A DNA stretch of 64,000 nt from Aeromicrobium tamlense (GCF_013408555.1 NZ_JACBZN010000001.1:868001-932000); one strand, 5' to 3'. Positions 30,538 through 40,044 are shown, numbered from the stretch's first letter. Notes: generated by a model from the sequence alone, not told the origin. A program made the numbers and translations.

Positions 30538-31781
30538 CGACCCTCAGCCTCTCGGCCTCGCACTGGCCGACCCTGGACCTGCCGTCCCCCTCGCGCGCGA
30601 CCGACGTCAGGGCCGCCCTGGCGCGACGCCTCTTCGACTCGGCCGTGGAGCGGCTCGACGTGAGCGTGAGGATCGAGGGCCGCACCCTCGGAGCGGGCGG
30701 CCCGCTGATGACGATTCACCGTCCCGACGAGTTCTTCCAGCGTCTGGGCGCCCGGCCCTCGACGGGCTTCGGCGAGTCCTACATGACGGGAGCGTGGGAC
30801 GCGGACGACCTCGGGGCGTTCCTCACGGTGCTGGCCTCGGGGATCCGCACGCTCGTGCCGCGGTCGCTGCAGGTCATGCGCGGTGCCGTCATGCCGCGGC
30901 CTCCGCGCGACGAGCGGGGGGACAAGGCCGACACGCAGCGCGTCGTCGGGCATCACTACGACCTCTCGAACGACCTGTTCGAGACCTTCCTGGACCCGAC
31001 GATGACGTACTCGAGTGCGCTGTTCGAGGAGACCTCGGACGGCACCCCGGTGGTCGGCGGTGACCTGGAGCAGGCCCAGGAGCGGAAGCTCGACCGCCTG
31101 CTGGACCTCGCCGGTGTGGGCGAGGGCACCCGCCTGCTGGAGATCGGGTCGGGCTGGGGCTCGCTGGCCATGCGGGCCGCCCGTCGCGGCGCGCGGGTCC
31201 GGACGATCACCCTCTCGGTGGCCCAGCAGCAGCTGGCCCGCGAGCGGATCGCCGCGGCCGGCCTGCAGGACCGGATCGACGTCGACCTGTGCGACTACCG
31301 CGACGTGAAGGGCCGCTACGACGCCGTGGTGTCGATCGAGATGATCGAGGCCGTCGGCTGGCGCCACTGGGGCACCTACCTCGCGACGATCGACCGGGTG
31401 CTCGCGCCCGGGGGACGGGCCGCGATCCAGGCCATCACGATGCCGCACGACCGGATGCGGGTCACCCGCAACACCCAGACCTGGGTCACGACGTACATCT
31501 TCCCCGGCGGGTCGCTGCCGTCGGTCCGGGCGCTCGAGGAGGCGACGGCGGGGACGTCGCTGCGCCTCACGTCGACCGAGGCGATCGGAGCCCACTACGC
31601 CGAGACGCTGCGCCAGTGGGACGAGAGCTTCCTGGCCGGCGCCGACGAGGTGCGGGCCCTCGGGTTCGATGACACCTTCTGCCGGATGTGGCACTTCTAC
31701 CTGCAGTACTCGCGAGCCGGGTTCAGCTCGGGCTACCTCGACGATCACCACCTCGTCTTCACGAAGGAGAGCGGACGATGA
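30534..31781 (+). CDS. Cyclopropane-fatty-acyl-phospholipid synthase-like methyltransferase 1
   Basis: 415 aa from ATG 30534 with AGGAAGG upstream. It transfers a methylene or methyl from SAM to an unsaturated acyl chain of membrane phospholipid. Typical parts: VGHHYDLSNDLFETFLDPTM, SAM motif LLEIGSGWGSLAMRAA at about residue 200, SIEMIEAVGWRHWGTYL, TYIFPGGSLPSV. It is closest in layout to mycobacterial UfaA1 (Rv0447c), by context. It is translationally coupled on both sides. Confidence 0.88.
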   Translation: MTTLSLSASHWPTLDLPSPSRATDVRAALARRLFDSAVERLDVSVRIEGRTLGAGGPLMTIHRPDEFFQRLGARPSTGFGESYMTGAWDADDLGAFLTVLASGIRTLVPRSLQVMRGAVMPRPPRDERGDKADTQRVVGHHYDLSNDLFETFLDPTMTYSSALFEETSDGTPVVGGDLEQAQERKLDRLLDLAGVGEGTRLLEIGSGWGSLAMRAARRGARVRTITLSVAQQQLARERIAAAGLQDRIDVDLCDYRDVKGRYDAVVSIEMIEAVGWRHWGTYLATIDRVLAPGGRAAIQAITMPHDRMRVTRNTQTWVTTYIFPGGSLPSVRALEEATAGTSLRLTSTEAIGAHYAETLRQWDESFLAGADEVRALGFDDTFCRMWHFYLQYSRAGFSSGYLDDHHLVFTKESGR

Positions 31782-33046
31782 GCCATCGACAGCGCATCGA
31801 CGGACTGGCCGGGCAGACCGCGGCCGTGCTCGAGCCGGTCGTGGGGGAGATCCCCGTGCGCCTGGAGTTCTGGGACGGGTCGGTCGTCGGGCCGGCGCGC
31901 GGCCCGATCGTGCGCATCACGTCGCCAGCGGCCCTGCGACGCCTGCTGTGGAGCCCGGGCGAGCTCGGCGCCGCGCAGGCGTACGTCTCGGGCGAGGCCG
32001 AGATCGAGGGTGACCTCGACGCCGCCCTGACGACGCTGCTGGCCGCGGGGCGCGAGGCAGGACCGGTTCCGCCCGCGCGGACCGCGAGGACGATGGCGCG
32101 CGCCCTGCCGCTGCTGATCAGGGCCGGGGCGATCGGTCGCCGCCCGGCGCCCCCGGCGTCCCAGGCGGTCGTCAAGGGACGGCTGCACTCGCGCGACCGC
32201 GACCGTGCCGCGATCTCGCACCACTACGACCTGTCGAACGAGTTCTACGAGCAGATCCTCGACCCGACGATGGCCTACTCGTGCGGCTACTACACCTCTG
32301 ACGACGCCACGCTGCAGCAGGCGCAGGAGGCGAAGCTCTCGCTGATCTGTCGCAAGCTGGGGCTCGGCCCGGGCAGCCGGCTGCTCGACGTCGGGTGCGG
32401 CTGGGGATCGCTGACCATCCACGCCGCCCGGGAGTTCGGGGCGCAGGTCAACGCGGTCACGATCGCCGCGGAGCAGCGGGACTTCGTCGCCGAGCGCGTG
32501 CGCCGCGCTGGTCTTGAGGACCTCGTCGACGTGCAGCTGTGCGACTACCGCGACGCCGCGGGCGTGTACGACGCCGCCGCGTCGGTCGAGATGGGCGAGC
32601 ACGTCGGTGCCGAGAACTACCCGGTGTTCGCCGGCGTCCTGCGCGACCGCGTGCGCCCGGGCGGGCGGGTCCTGATCCAGCAGATGTCGCGCACGGGCCG
32701 CTGGCCCGGAGGGGGCCCGTTCATCGAGAGCTTCATCGCTCCCGACATGCACATGCGTCCGGTGGGCCAGACGGTCGACCTGCTCGAGCAGTCCGGTCTG
32801 GAGGTGCGCGACGTCCACGCCCTGCGCGAGCACTACGTGCGCACCGTCGCCGGCTGGATCGAGAACTTCGAGGCCCACACCGACCGCCTGACCGAGCTGG
32901 TCGGCGAGGAGGTCGTGCGCGTCTGGCGGCTCTACCTCGCGGGAGGCGCCGCGGCGTTCCGCGACGGTCGCATGGGCGTCGACCAGATCCTGGCGGTGCG
33001 TCCCGGAGCGCCGCACGGCCTCGACCGCGAGCCGCGCGCATGGTGA
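31778..33046 (+). CDS. Cyclopropane-fatty-acyl-phospholipid synthase-like methyltransferase 2
   Basis: 422 aa from ATG 31778, with GAAGGAGAG before it and ATGA overlap with the previous gene. It has SHHYDLSNEFYEQILDPTMA, SAM motif LLDVGCGWGSLTIHAA and SVEMGEHVGAENYPVF, where paralogue 1 has EMIEAVG. It also has FIESFIAPDMHMRPVG in place of the YIFPGG segment. These differences suggest a distinct reaction or acyl position rather than a redundant copy. Confidence 0.86.
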   Translation: MSHRQRIDGLAGQTAAVLEPVVGEIPVRLEFWDGSVVGPARGPIVRITSPAALRRLLWSPGELGAAQAYVSGEAEIEGDLDAALTTLLAAGREAGPVPPARTARTMARALPLLIRAGAIGRRPAPPASQAVVKGRLHSRDRDRAAISHHYDLSNEFYEQILDPTMAYSCGYYTSDDATLQQAQEAKLSLICRKLGLGPGSRLLDVGCGWGSLTIHAAREFGAQVNAVTIAAEQRDFVAERVRRAGLEDLVDVQLCDYRDAAGVYDAAASVEMGEHVGAENYPVFAGVLRDRVRPGGRVLIQQMSRTGRWPGGGPFIESFIAPDMHMRPVGQTVDLLEQSGLEVRDVHALREHYVRTVAGWIENFEAHTDRLTELVGEEVVRVWRLYLAGGAAAFRDGRMGVDQILAVRPGAPHGLDREPRAW

Positions 33047-33837
33047 CCGTCCTGGCGGCACTGGCGGGGGTCGCGCTGGTGATGACGGCCGGCGCCGTGG
33101 CGTCCCGCGTCAGGAACACGTTCGCGATCGTGGACGTCGCCTGGCCGGTGGCCTTCGGCGTGGGCATGGCGGCAGCGACGACGGTGGGCCTCGCAGGTGA
33201 TCTCGGGGAGGCCTGGCGAGGCGTGCTCGTACTCGTGCTGGTGCTGCTGTGGTCGGGACGGCTGGCCTCGCACCTCGGAGCGCGGACCTTCGCGGCCGAG
33301 GAGGACGACCCGCGGTACCTCGAGTACATGGGCGGCTCGGCGCGGGAGGTGCCGTTCCTCGCGCTCCTGACGAAGGTCTACGGGCTCCAGGCCGTGCTGG
33401 TGCTCGCGGTGGGCTACGCGGCGTTCGTGTCGGTCTCGCTGTCGGTTCGCTGGCCGGCCGTCGCGGTCGCCGGCGCGCTGGTCACGGTGGCCGGCGTGGT
33501 CCTCGAGGCCGTCGCCGACCGCCAGCTCGCGGTCTACCGTGCGACGCCGAAGCAGGAGCGCGAGCCGGTCCTGTCCTCGGGCGTCTGGTCGTGGAGCCGC
33601 CACCCGAACTACTTCGGCGAGGCCGTGACGTGGTGGGGCATCTGGCTCTCGGCCGGCGCGGCGAGCGGGTGGGGGCCGCTGCTGTGGACGCTGCCCGCGC
33701 CGATCGTGCTGACCGCGATCGTCACGGTGGTCTCCGGCGTCCGGATCGCGGAGCGACGCATGCGCGGCCGGCCGGGCTGGGAGGAGTACGCCGCCCGGAC
33801 CTCCGTCTTCGTCCCGCTGCCGCCCCGTCGGAGCTGA
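33040..33837 (+). CDS. DUF1295 / steroid 5-alpha-reductase-like membrane enzyme
   Basis: 265 aa; start ATG 33040 or GTG 33043, both overlapping the previous gene. It has six to seven hydrophobic helices. The C-terminal family motif is complete (QEREPVLSSGVWSWSRHPNY then FGEAVTWWGIW, and GWEEYAARTSVF). Members resemble isoprenylcysteine methyltransferases and sterol reductases and usually accompany CFA-like synthases (Rv0446c in Mycobacterium). Probably the last step on the modified acyl chain; inference. Confidence 0.87.
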   Translation: MVTVLAALAGVALVMTAGAVASRVRNTFAIVDVAWPVAFGVGMAAATTVGLAGDLGEAWRGVLVLVLVLLWSGRLASHLGARTFAAEEDDPRYLEYMGGSAREVPFLALLTKVYGLQAVLVLAVGYAAFVSVSLSVRWPAVAVAGALVTVAGVVLEAVADRQLAVYRATPKQEREPVLSSGVWSWSRHPNYFGEAVTWWGIWLSAGAASGWGPLLWTLPAPIVLTAIVTVVSGVRIAERRMRGRPGWEEYAARTSVFVPLPPRRS

Positions 33838-33854
33838 CGCGCCACACTGGTGAC

Positions 33855-34595
33855 GTGAGTCCCACGGTCCCTGCGCCTCTTCCCTACGACCTCGAGCTGC
33901 GCGAGCGCATCGCCGGACACCTGGCCGGGCACGAGCGGCGGGTGGTGGCCGACGAGGGCCGGAGGCACGCGGCGGTGGCCGTCGTCCTCGTCGACTCCGA
34001 GCCCGGGGAGGCCCGCATCGATCCCGTGCCGGGCGACCCCGAGCTCGCCCCGTCCGAGGAGGTCGTCCACGAGCTCGACGGCCGCATGCAGGACGTGTCG
34101 GGCGGAGCCGCCTTCCTGCTGAGCCGCCGCTCCGGCCGGCTGCGCACCCACTCGGGGCAGTGGGCGCTGCCCGGGGGTCGGATCGACGAGGGCGAGGACG
34201 CCGTCACCGCGGCCATCCGCGAGACGGACGAGGAGCTCGGGGTGCGCCTGACGCCCGACCACGTCCTGGGTCTCATGGACGACTACCCGACGCGCTCGGG
34301 CTACGTGATCACGCCGGTCGTGCTGTGGGGCGGGGGTCGGCTCGACCTGCGGCCTTCGCCCGACGAGGTCCTCGCGGCCTTCCGCGTCGGCCTGCACCAG
34401 CTGCTGCGATCGGACTCGCCGCGGTTCCTGGACATCCCCGAGAGCGATCGGCCGGTCGTGCAGATCCCGCTCGGCGAGACCGACCGCGTCCACGCTCCGA
34501 CCGGAGCCGTCCTGCTGCAGCTGCGGCGCCTCGGCCTCGAGGGCGACCCGACGCGCGTGGACGACCTCGAGCAGCCGACCTTCGCCTGGCGCTAG
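33855..34595 (+). CDS. Nudix hydrolase (CoA pyrophosphatase-like)
   Basis: 246 aa from GTG 33855, which follows a CACACT box by 6 nt (leaderless). The Nudix box is complete: GGRIDEGEDAVTAAIRETDE then ELGV. Before it are SRRSGRLRTHSGQWALPGG, as in CoA-diphosphatase-type Nudix enzymes. A long N-terminal extension of about 80 residues is present. Convergent with the exonuclease gene, sharing CTAG. Confidence 0.86.
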   Translation: MSPTVPAPLPYDLELRERIAGHLAGHERRVVADEGRRHAAVAVVLVDSEPGEARIDPVPGDPELAPSEEVVHELDGRMQDVSGGAAFLLSRRSGRLRTHSGQWALPGGRIDEGEDAVTAAIRETDEELGVRLTPDHVLGLMDDYPTRSGYVITPVVLWGGGRLDLRPSPDEVLAAFRVGLHQLLRSDSPRFLDIPESDRPVVQIPLGETDRVHAPTGAVLLQLRRLGLEGDPTRVDDLEQPTFAWR

Positions 34596-35593
34596 TCCCG
34601 CGCGGACGCCGGGTCGGTGCTGAGCACGCGGACGGCGAGGGTCGTGGTCGACTCGACGCCGAGGAAGCCGACGACCCGGTGGACGTGGCCGAGCTCGAGC
34701 GGGAGCAGTCCGGGAGTGCCGGGCACCTCTGGGGTGAGTCCGAGGTCGAGGTCGTCGCGCCCCGACATGATCCGCACGTTGAAGTCGTAGCGCTCGCGCG
34801 CCTCGGGGAGGGCGAGCCGGCGGACGACGGTGGCGCCCATGCGGCGCGAGCCGGTCTCCACGGCCCAGGCGTCGAGCGTGGCGGCCAGCACGCGACCCTC
34901 GTTGTGCTCGATGTCGGCCCAGACCGCCTGCATCGAGCCGGCCTGCGTGAGCAGGGTGGCCGCGGTCTTCTCGCCGATGCCCGAGACGCCGGGCAGGTTG
35001 TCGCTGGGGTCGCCGCGCAGGGCGGCGAAGTCGAGGTAGCTCTCGGCGGCGACGCCGTACATGCTCAGGAGTCGCGCCGGGTTGAGCAGCGGCGAGCCGT
35101 CGATGCCGCCGTTGATGAGGCGCAGGACCTGGGTGTGCTCGCTGATGTGGGCGAACGCGTCGCGATCGGACGTGATGATCACGCAGCTCCAGCCGTGGTC
35201 GCGCGCCCACCTCGCCCCGGACGCGCTGACGTCGTCGGCCTCGAGCCCCGGGGGAGTCAGCGTCGCCAGGCCGAGGGCGTCGAGGAACGCGCCCGAGCGA
35301 TCGAGCTGCTCGACGAGCGCCACGTCCTTGGGCGCCCGGCCGGCCTTGTAGTCGGGGTAGAGGTCCGCGCGCTCGGACGCGGTCCGGTCGTCGAGCCCGA
35401 AGATCACGGCGTCGGGGGCGAACCGCTCGATCGCCTCGATGATCTGGCGCAGCATGCCGTGCAGCGCCCACGCGGGCCGTCCCGCCCGGTCCATCAGCCG
35501 CGTGTGCGCCCGCGCGTGGTGGTTGCGGTGCAGGAGCGAGGGTGCGTCGACCACGAGCAACAGCTGGCGGGGACGAGCGTCTGAGGCGGCCAT
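34592..35593 (-). CDS. 5'-3' exonuclease (PolA N-domain / FEN-like)
   Basis: 333 aa from ATG 35593. A stand-alone relative of the DNA polymerase I 5' nuclease. Metal ligands are seen in LLVVDAPSLLHRN, FGLDDRTASERADLYPDYK, LEADDVSA and IITSDRDAFAH. The helix-three-turn-helix is LRGDPSDNLPGVSGIGEKTA. It removes flaps or RNA primers, presumably alongside Pol I. Confidence 0.9.
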   Translation of the reverse strand: MAASDARPRQLLLVVDAPSLLHRNHHARAHTRLMDRAGRPAWALHGMLRQIIEAIERFAPDAVIFGLDDRTASERADLYPDYKAGRAPKDVALVEQLDRSGAFLDALGLATLTPPGLEADDVSASGARWARDHGWSCVIITSDRDAFAHISEHTQVLRLINGGIDGSPLLNPARLLSMYGVAAESYLDFAALRGDPSDNLPGVSGIGEKTAATLLTQAGSMQAVWADIEHNEGRVLAATLDAWAVETGSRRMGATVVRRLALPEARERYDFNVRIMSGRDDLDLGLTPEVPGTPGLLPLELGHVHRVVGFLGVESTTTLAVRVLSTDPASARD

Positions 35594-35606
35594 GGAGTGC
35601 TCGCCA

Positions 35607-35897
35607 TCATAGTCGCGGCTCCGCGAGCGTCCGGCCGAGCCCGAAGCGCAGGTACCAGACCAGCATGAAGACCGTGCTGCCCAGGTGGAACGAGTGCAGC
35701 GCCCACAGCGGGCCCGGCGGCAGGCTGAAGACGTACAGCGAGTGCACCGCGTTGCCGACGTTCGCCAGGGCGAGGTTGCCCAGGCTGTAGGAGGTCAGGT
35801 CGCGCGTGCGGAGCGCCTTCACGAGCATCGGCAGCGTGCTGGACGCGAAGATCACCGTGGAGACGATCCCGGCCAGCATCGGCATGGAGGCGCTCAT
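35607..35897 (-). CDS. Small three-helix membrane protein, SemiSWEET/PQ-loop-like
   Basis: 96 aa from ATG 35897. Three hydrophobic helices with the layout of a PQ-loop half-transporter (MLAGIVSTVIFASSTLPMLV, then KALRTRDLTSYS, GNAVHSLYVFSLPPGPLWA). The usual PQ is replaced by LP-M. If correct it would act as a dimer in solute transport. It follows the exonuclease gene on the opposite side of a short gap. Confidence 0.6.
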   Translation of the reverse strand: MSASMPMLAGIVSTVIFASSTLPMLVKALRTRDLTSYSLGNLALANVGNAVHSLYVFSLPPGPLWALHSFHLGSTVFMLVWYLRFGLGRTLAEPRL

Positions 35898-36080
35898 GGG
35901 ATCGCTCCCGTCGCGCGTGAGTGGTGGTGCATGTCCTTCGTCCTGTCGTCGTGCTCCGTCACCGGGTACGAGAGTCGGGCGGACCGCGTCTTCGGACATC
36001 GGGAGGGGTTGTTCTTTGCCCGCCCGGGACGACGATGGGAGGACGGGCCGGAGGTGCCCGGCACGCGAGGAGGCGCGGAC

Positions 36081-36659
36081 ATGGCGGACCTGACGGTGGA
36101 CTGCATCACCTCGCTCGACGGCTTCGGCGCGGCCGAGGGCTGGCCGGGGCTGTGGGGGATGCACAGCGCCGACTACCTGGACTGGGTCGGGCAGGAGGGC
36201 GCGCAGGACCACGTGCTGCTGATGGGTGCGACGACCTACCGGCTGTTCACCGGCTTCATCGAGTCGGGCGAGGAGGACATGAGCGGGCTGAGCGGCACGT
36301 CGAAGCTGGTCTTCTCCCGCACGCTGCGAGAGCCGCTCGCATGGGAGGGCTCGACGCTCGTCCGGGCGGACGCGGTCGTGCACGTGCGGTCGCTCAAGGA
36401 CGCGAGCGAGGTCCCGCTGCGCACGATCGGCAGCCTGAGCCTGTGCCGCGCTCTGCTCGCCGCGGGACTCGTCGACCGCTACCGCGTCGTCGTGTTCCCG
36501 GTCGTCACCGGAGCGACGGGACGCGATCGCGTCTACGACGGCTGGCCGGACGTCCGGCTCGAGCTCGTCGCGTCACGGGCCTTCGACGGTGGGATGCAGC
36601 TGCTCCAGTACGTCCCGACCGTGCTCGACGGACCGCCTGCATCGGAGCCGTCGCGCTGA
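36081..36659 (+). CDS. Dihydrofolate reductase-family (RibD C-terminal-like) protein
   Basis: 192 aa from ATG 36081 with GCGAGGAGG upstream. It shows the RibD-C/DHFR-like layout: SLDGFGAAEGWPG at the N-terminus, LLMGATTYRLFTGFIESGE, KLVFSRTLREPLAWEGSTLV, and LVDRYRVVVFPVVTGATGRD. These are NADPH-binding reductases of mostly unknown substrate. Confidence 0.82.
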   Translation: MADLTVDCITSLDGFGAAEGWPGLWGMHSADYLDWVGQEGAQDHVLLMGATTYRLFTGFIESGEEDMSGLSGTSKLVFSRTLREPLAWEGSTLVRADAVVHVRSLKDASEVPLRTIGSLSLCRALLAAGLVDRYRVVVFPVVTGATGRDRVYDGWPDVRLELVASRAFDGGMQLLQYVPTVLDGPPASEPSR

Positions 36660-36685
36660 GCCCCGGTGACGTCGGGGGCGGTCGC

Positions 36686-36814
36686 TCAGAGGTCGCGGTG
36701 CACGTCCTCGACGCGGCCGGGACCGCTGCGGTTCAGGTTGACGATCGCCGCCACGAGACCGCCCCAGAGGGCGACCATCGCGACGATCATCATGATGATG
36801 GCGTCGGCGCTCAT
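36686..36814 (-). CDS. metS: Methionine/alanine importer small subunit MetS-like
   Basis: 42 aa, one transmembrane helix (MSADAIIMMIVAMVALWGGL then VAAIVNLNRS). It starts with an ATG overlapping the stop of the transporter gene (ATGA). In Corynebacterium glutamicum the small MetS subunit is required with MetP for methionine and alanine uptake; size, sequence style and position match. Confidence 0.82.
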   Translation of the reverse strand: MSADAIIMMIVAMVALWGGLVAAIVNLNRSGPGRVEDVHRDL

Positions 36815-38352
36815 CGTTCGCCTCCTTCCGTGTGCTCGGCGGGCACCTGCAGGGTCGTCCCCGCGCGCCAGGGGATGGGGGCCAGCAGGTATCCCGCGAC
36901 CATGACCGATGCCGCGGCGCCCCAGCCGAACAGCGCGATCATCCAGGCGGGATAGCCGCCGTACGGCGTCTCCACCACGGCGCGGAACGAGTCGAACGCG
37001 AGATACGCCAGCGCGATCGGGACGACGACGCCCACCAGCAGTCGCCACCACAGCAGCAGCTTCACGGATCCGTGCTGATTCATGTGGTCGGCCAGCTGCG
37101 GCAGGGCCCGCAGGGACCAGGCGACGACCACCATCGACACCATCGCGACCAGCAGGATCCCGAACTGGTTGATGAAGTGGTCGAGGATGTCCAGAACGTA
37201 CAGGCCGCTGGCCGTGGAGAAGAACACCAGGCTGATGACGGCCGCCGGGATGCTGACGACGGCGGCGGCCATCGGGCGCGACATCTCGAACTTGTCCCGC
37301 ACGGCGGACACGACCACCTCGAGCACCGAGACCAGTGACGTGATGCCCGCGACCACGAGCGAGCCGAAGAAGAGCACGCCGATGAGCGCGCCTCCGGTGG
37401 CCTCGCCGATGATCGTCGGGAAGGTGATGAAGGCCAGCCCGACACCGCCGCCGACGACCTCGTCGACCGCGACTCCCTGGGCCTGTGCCATGAAGCCGAG
37501 GGCGGCGAACACGCCGATGCCGGCGAGCAGCTCGAAGCTGGAGTTCGCCAGCCCCACGACCGTGCCGGAGCCGGTCATGTCGGTGTCGCGACCGACGTAG
37601 GACGCGTAGGTGATCATGATGCCGAAGCCGATGGACAGCGAGAAGAAGATCTGTCCGAAGGCGGCCGCCCAGACTCCCGCGTGGGTGAGGGTGCTCCAGT
37701 CGGGCGTGAAGAAGGCCTCGAGGCCCTCGGTCGCGCCGGGAAGGAACAGCGAGCGGACCACGAGGACGAGGAACGCGACCACCAGGATGGGAATCGCGAC
37801 CACGGAGGTCAGGCCGATGCCCTTCTCCACGCCGACCACCATGACGACGATCACCGCGAGCCACACGATCGCCATCGGGACCAGGACGCCCGCCACCACG
37901 GTCAGGTCGACCGTGAGGTCTCCGGTCTGCAGGAAGTCCTTCATGAAGAACGTCTCGGGATCGTCGCCCCACGCCGTGTTGACGGAGAAGAACGTGTACC
38001 GCAGCGCCCACGCGATCACGGCGGCGTAGTACACGGCGATCATGAAGCAGACGCCGACCTGCCACCAGCCGATGGCCTCGGCGGGACGACTCAGCCGCGC
38101 GAACGACAGGGGCGCGGACCCGCGGAAGCGGTGACCGAGGGCGTAGTCGAGATACAGGAACGGCAGGCCCGCGCAGAACAGCGCGACGAGGTAGGGGACG
38201 AGGAACGCGCCGCCGCCGTTCTCGTAGGCGACGTACGGGAAGCGCCAGATGTTCCCCAGCCCGACGGCGGAGCCGATCGCGGCGAAGATGAAGACCTTGC
38301 GTGAGGAGAACGCTCCCCGCCTGGCCTTCTCGGTCGTGACCTCGGTCGTCAT
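36811..38352 (-). CDS. metP: Sodium-dependent NSS-family amino acid importer (MetP-like)
   Basis: 513 aa, about 12 helices. TM1 carries the NSS sodium/substrate motif (AIGSAVGLGNIWRFPYVAYE), TM6 region FFSLSIGFGIMITYASYVGR. It is paired with the small subunit downstream, which points to methionine/alanine import as in corynebacteria. The leader (38353-38431) shows no riboswitch that I recognise. Confidence 0.9.
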   Translation of the reverse strand: MTTEVTTEKARRGAFSSRKVFIFAAIGSAVGLGNIWRFPYVAYENGGGAFLVPYLVALFCAGLPFLYLDYALGHRFRGSAPLSFARLSRPAEAIGWWQVGVCFMIAVYYAAVIAWALRYTFFSVNTAWGDDPETFFMKDFLQTGDLTVDLTVVAGVLVPMAIVWLAVIVVMVVGVEKGIGLTSVVAIPILVVAFLVLVVRSLFLPGATEGLEAFFTPDWSTLTHAGVWAAAFGQIFFSLSIGFGIMITYASYVGRDTDMTGSGTVVGLANSSFELLAGIGVFAALGFMAQAQGVAVDEVVGGGVGLAFITFPTIIGEATGGALIGVLFFGSLVVAGITSLVSVLEVVVSAVRDKFEMSRPMAAAVVSIPAAVISLVFFSTASGLYVLDILDHFINQFGILLVAMVSMVVVAWSLRALPQLADHMNQHGSVKLLLWWRLLVGVVVPIALAYLAFDSFRAVVETPYGGYPAWMIALFGWGAAASVMVAGYLLAPIPWRAGTTLQVPAEHTEGGER

Positions 38353-38431
38353 CGGGATCCTCTCGGGCTGAGGCGTCGGGTGTGCTGGATCACCTCATCC
38401 TGTCATCCCGCGGCGGAGCGGCCGCCCGGGG

Positions 38432-39997
38432 TCAGCGCTTGACCTTGCGTCCCTTGCTGACCTTGGCGACCGTCAGGTGGCTCGACTTCGAGACCGTGAT
38501 GCGGACCCGGACGACCTTGCCGCGGTCGGCCTTCTTGAGCTTGTAGGTCGCCTTCGTGGCGCCGCGGATGGCCTTGCCGTTGCGCTGCCACTGGTAGCGG
38601 ATCCGGACCGGCTTGGGTCCCCACTTCGCGGTCTTGGCCTTGAGGCTCTTCCCCGCCTTCGCGGTGCCGACGACCTTGACGGTGCCGGGCTTGAGGGCGC
38701 GCTTCGCGACCGTGGTGCTCGAGTTGCTGACGTAGGCGTTCCACCAGCCGGGGCGACGGACCGTGACGCGGACCTTCAGGCGCTGGTTCACGTCGGCGGA
38801 GCGGACGGTGTAGGTGCGGGCGGTCGCCCCCGAGATCGCGGTCGAGCCGCGCACCCACTGGTAGCTGACGGTCGCGTTGGGGTCGGCGGTCAGGCCGGTC
38901 GGCCCGTACAGCGTGCGACCGACGGTGGCCGTGCCCCGGGGCGCCGGGGCAGCCTTGAGGGCCTGGACGGGGCGGCTGCCCGCGACCTGCACCTGGGCGC
39001 GCTGGTACGCGTCGCTGCCGTCGACGTAGTTGCCCTGCGCGTCCTTCTTGTAGATCTTCAGGCGCGCGTCGATGCGGGCGCCGGCGTGCGCGGCGGCCAC
39101 GGTGAACCGCGAGCTGGCGGCGTCGTACGAGGTCGCGGCCGGCTGCGGGACGCCGTCGACGAACCAGCTGATCTCGCTGTACGTGCTGGCGGGCTTGCCG
39201 AAGCTCGCGGTGAGCGTCGAGCCGGGCGAGGCCGTGCCGGAGATCTGCAGCGGCGACGTCGGCTGGACGTGCTGCGTGCCGCCGACCTTGGTGGTGGGCG
39301 TGGTCAGGGTGGCCGGCTTGTAGCCCGCACGGCTCGCCGTGACGCGGGCGAAGATCCACGCGCCCTCCTGTGCCGGGGTGGGCGTGAAGCTGGCCGAGGT
39401 CGCGCCCGCGATCGGGGCCGCGAGGGCGTTGTCGCGCTGCGACATCCACTGGTAGGTGAACGTGGCGTGCGTCGGGCGCCAGCCCTCCTGACCGACGATC
39501 GTGATCGGCTCGCCGGTGCGGAAGGAGCCGACGAAGAACGGGTCGACGGGCGCCATGCCCAGGCCCTGCCGGGGCAGCGTCACCGAGAAGGTCTTGGACG
39601 GCGCGGCCGTCGTCGAGGTCCACGTCGTCGCGGTCTGGTGCGAGGTGGCGTTGGGCCAGCAGGTGTCGCGGTGGCGGACCTCGGGCTGCCAGAAGCTCGT
39701 CGAGGACGCCTGGCCGTACCAGCTGTCGGAGAAGCACACGCGGTACCTGCCGCCGACCGGCACGTTCCAGGAGAAGCGGCCCTTCGCGTCGGTCAGCTTC
39801 GGACCGAACGGGTAGGTCTGCCACGACCCGTCCTTGAGCTCGTAGATCTCCCAGTTCACGTTCGGGAGCGGCTTGCCGTCGGGGCCGACGGCGACGCCCG
39901 TGATGGTCCCGGTCGCGGCGTGTGCCGGAGCGACGGCGGACAGGGGGACGAGCACGAGGGCCAGAGCGGCGAGCAGCACGGGACGCAGGAGACGCAT
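38432..39997 (-). CDS. Secreted multi-domain protein with Ig-like repeats
   Basis: 521 aa from ATG 39997. The signal peptide is MRLLRPVLLAALALVLVPLS, cleaved around AHAATG. A carboxypeptidase-regulatory-like fold starts the mature part (ITGVAVGPDGKPLPNVNWEI). At least three repeats of the form TYQWxRxGxxIxGAT...Y follow (for example VSYQWVRGSTAISGATARTY, IRYQWQRNGKAIRGATKATY). The C-terminus is very basic (KVSKGRKVKR). It is probably a surface or extracellular adhesive protein. Confidence 0.78.
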   Translation of the reverse strand: MRLLRPVLLAALALVLVPLSAVAPAHAATGTITGVAVGPDGKPLPNVNWEIYELKDGSWQTYPFGPKLTDAKGRFSWNVPVGGRYRVCFSDSWYGQASSTSFWQPEVRHRDTCWPNATSHQTATTWTSTTAAPSKTFSVTLPRQGLGMAPVDPFFVGSFRTGEPITIVGQEGWRPTHATFTYQWMSQRDNALAAPIAGATSASFTPTPAQEGAWIFARVTASRAGYKPATLTTPTTKVGGTQHVQPTSPLQISGTASPGSTLTASFGKPASTYSEISWFVDGVPQPAATSYDAASSRFTVAAAHAGARIDARLKIYKKDAQGNYVDGSDAYQRAQVQVAGSRPVQALKAAPAPRGTATVGRTLYGPTGLTADPNATVSYQWVRGSTAISGATARTYTVRSADVNQRLKVRVTVRRPGWWNAYVSNSSTTVAKRALKPGTVKVVGTAKAGKSLKAKTAKWGPKPVRIRYQWQRNGKAIRGATKATYKLKKADRGKVVRVRITVSKSSHLTVAKVSKGRKVKR

Positions 39998-40044
39998 GGT
40001 GCTGAACCTACTGACCCGCTCGCCGCAGCGGAGCCCCTGGAATC

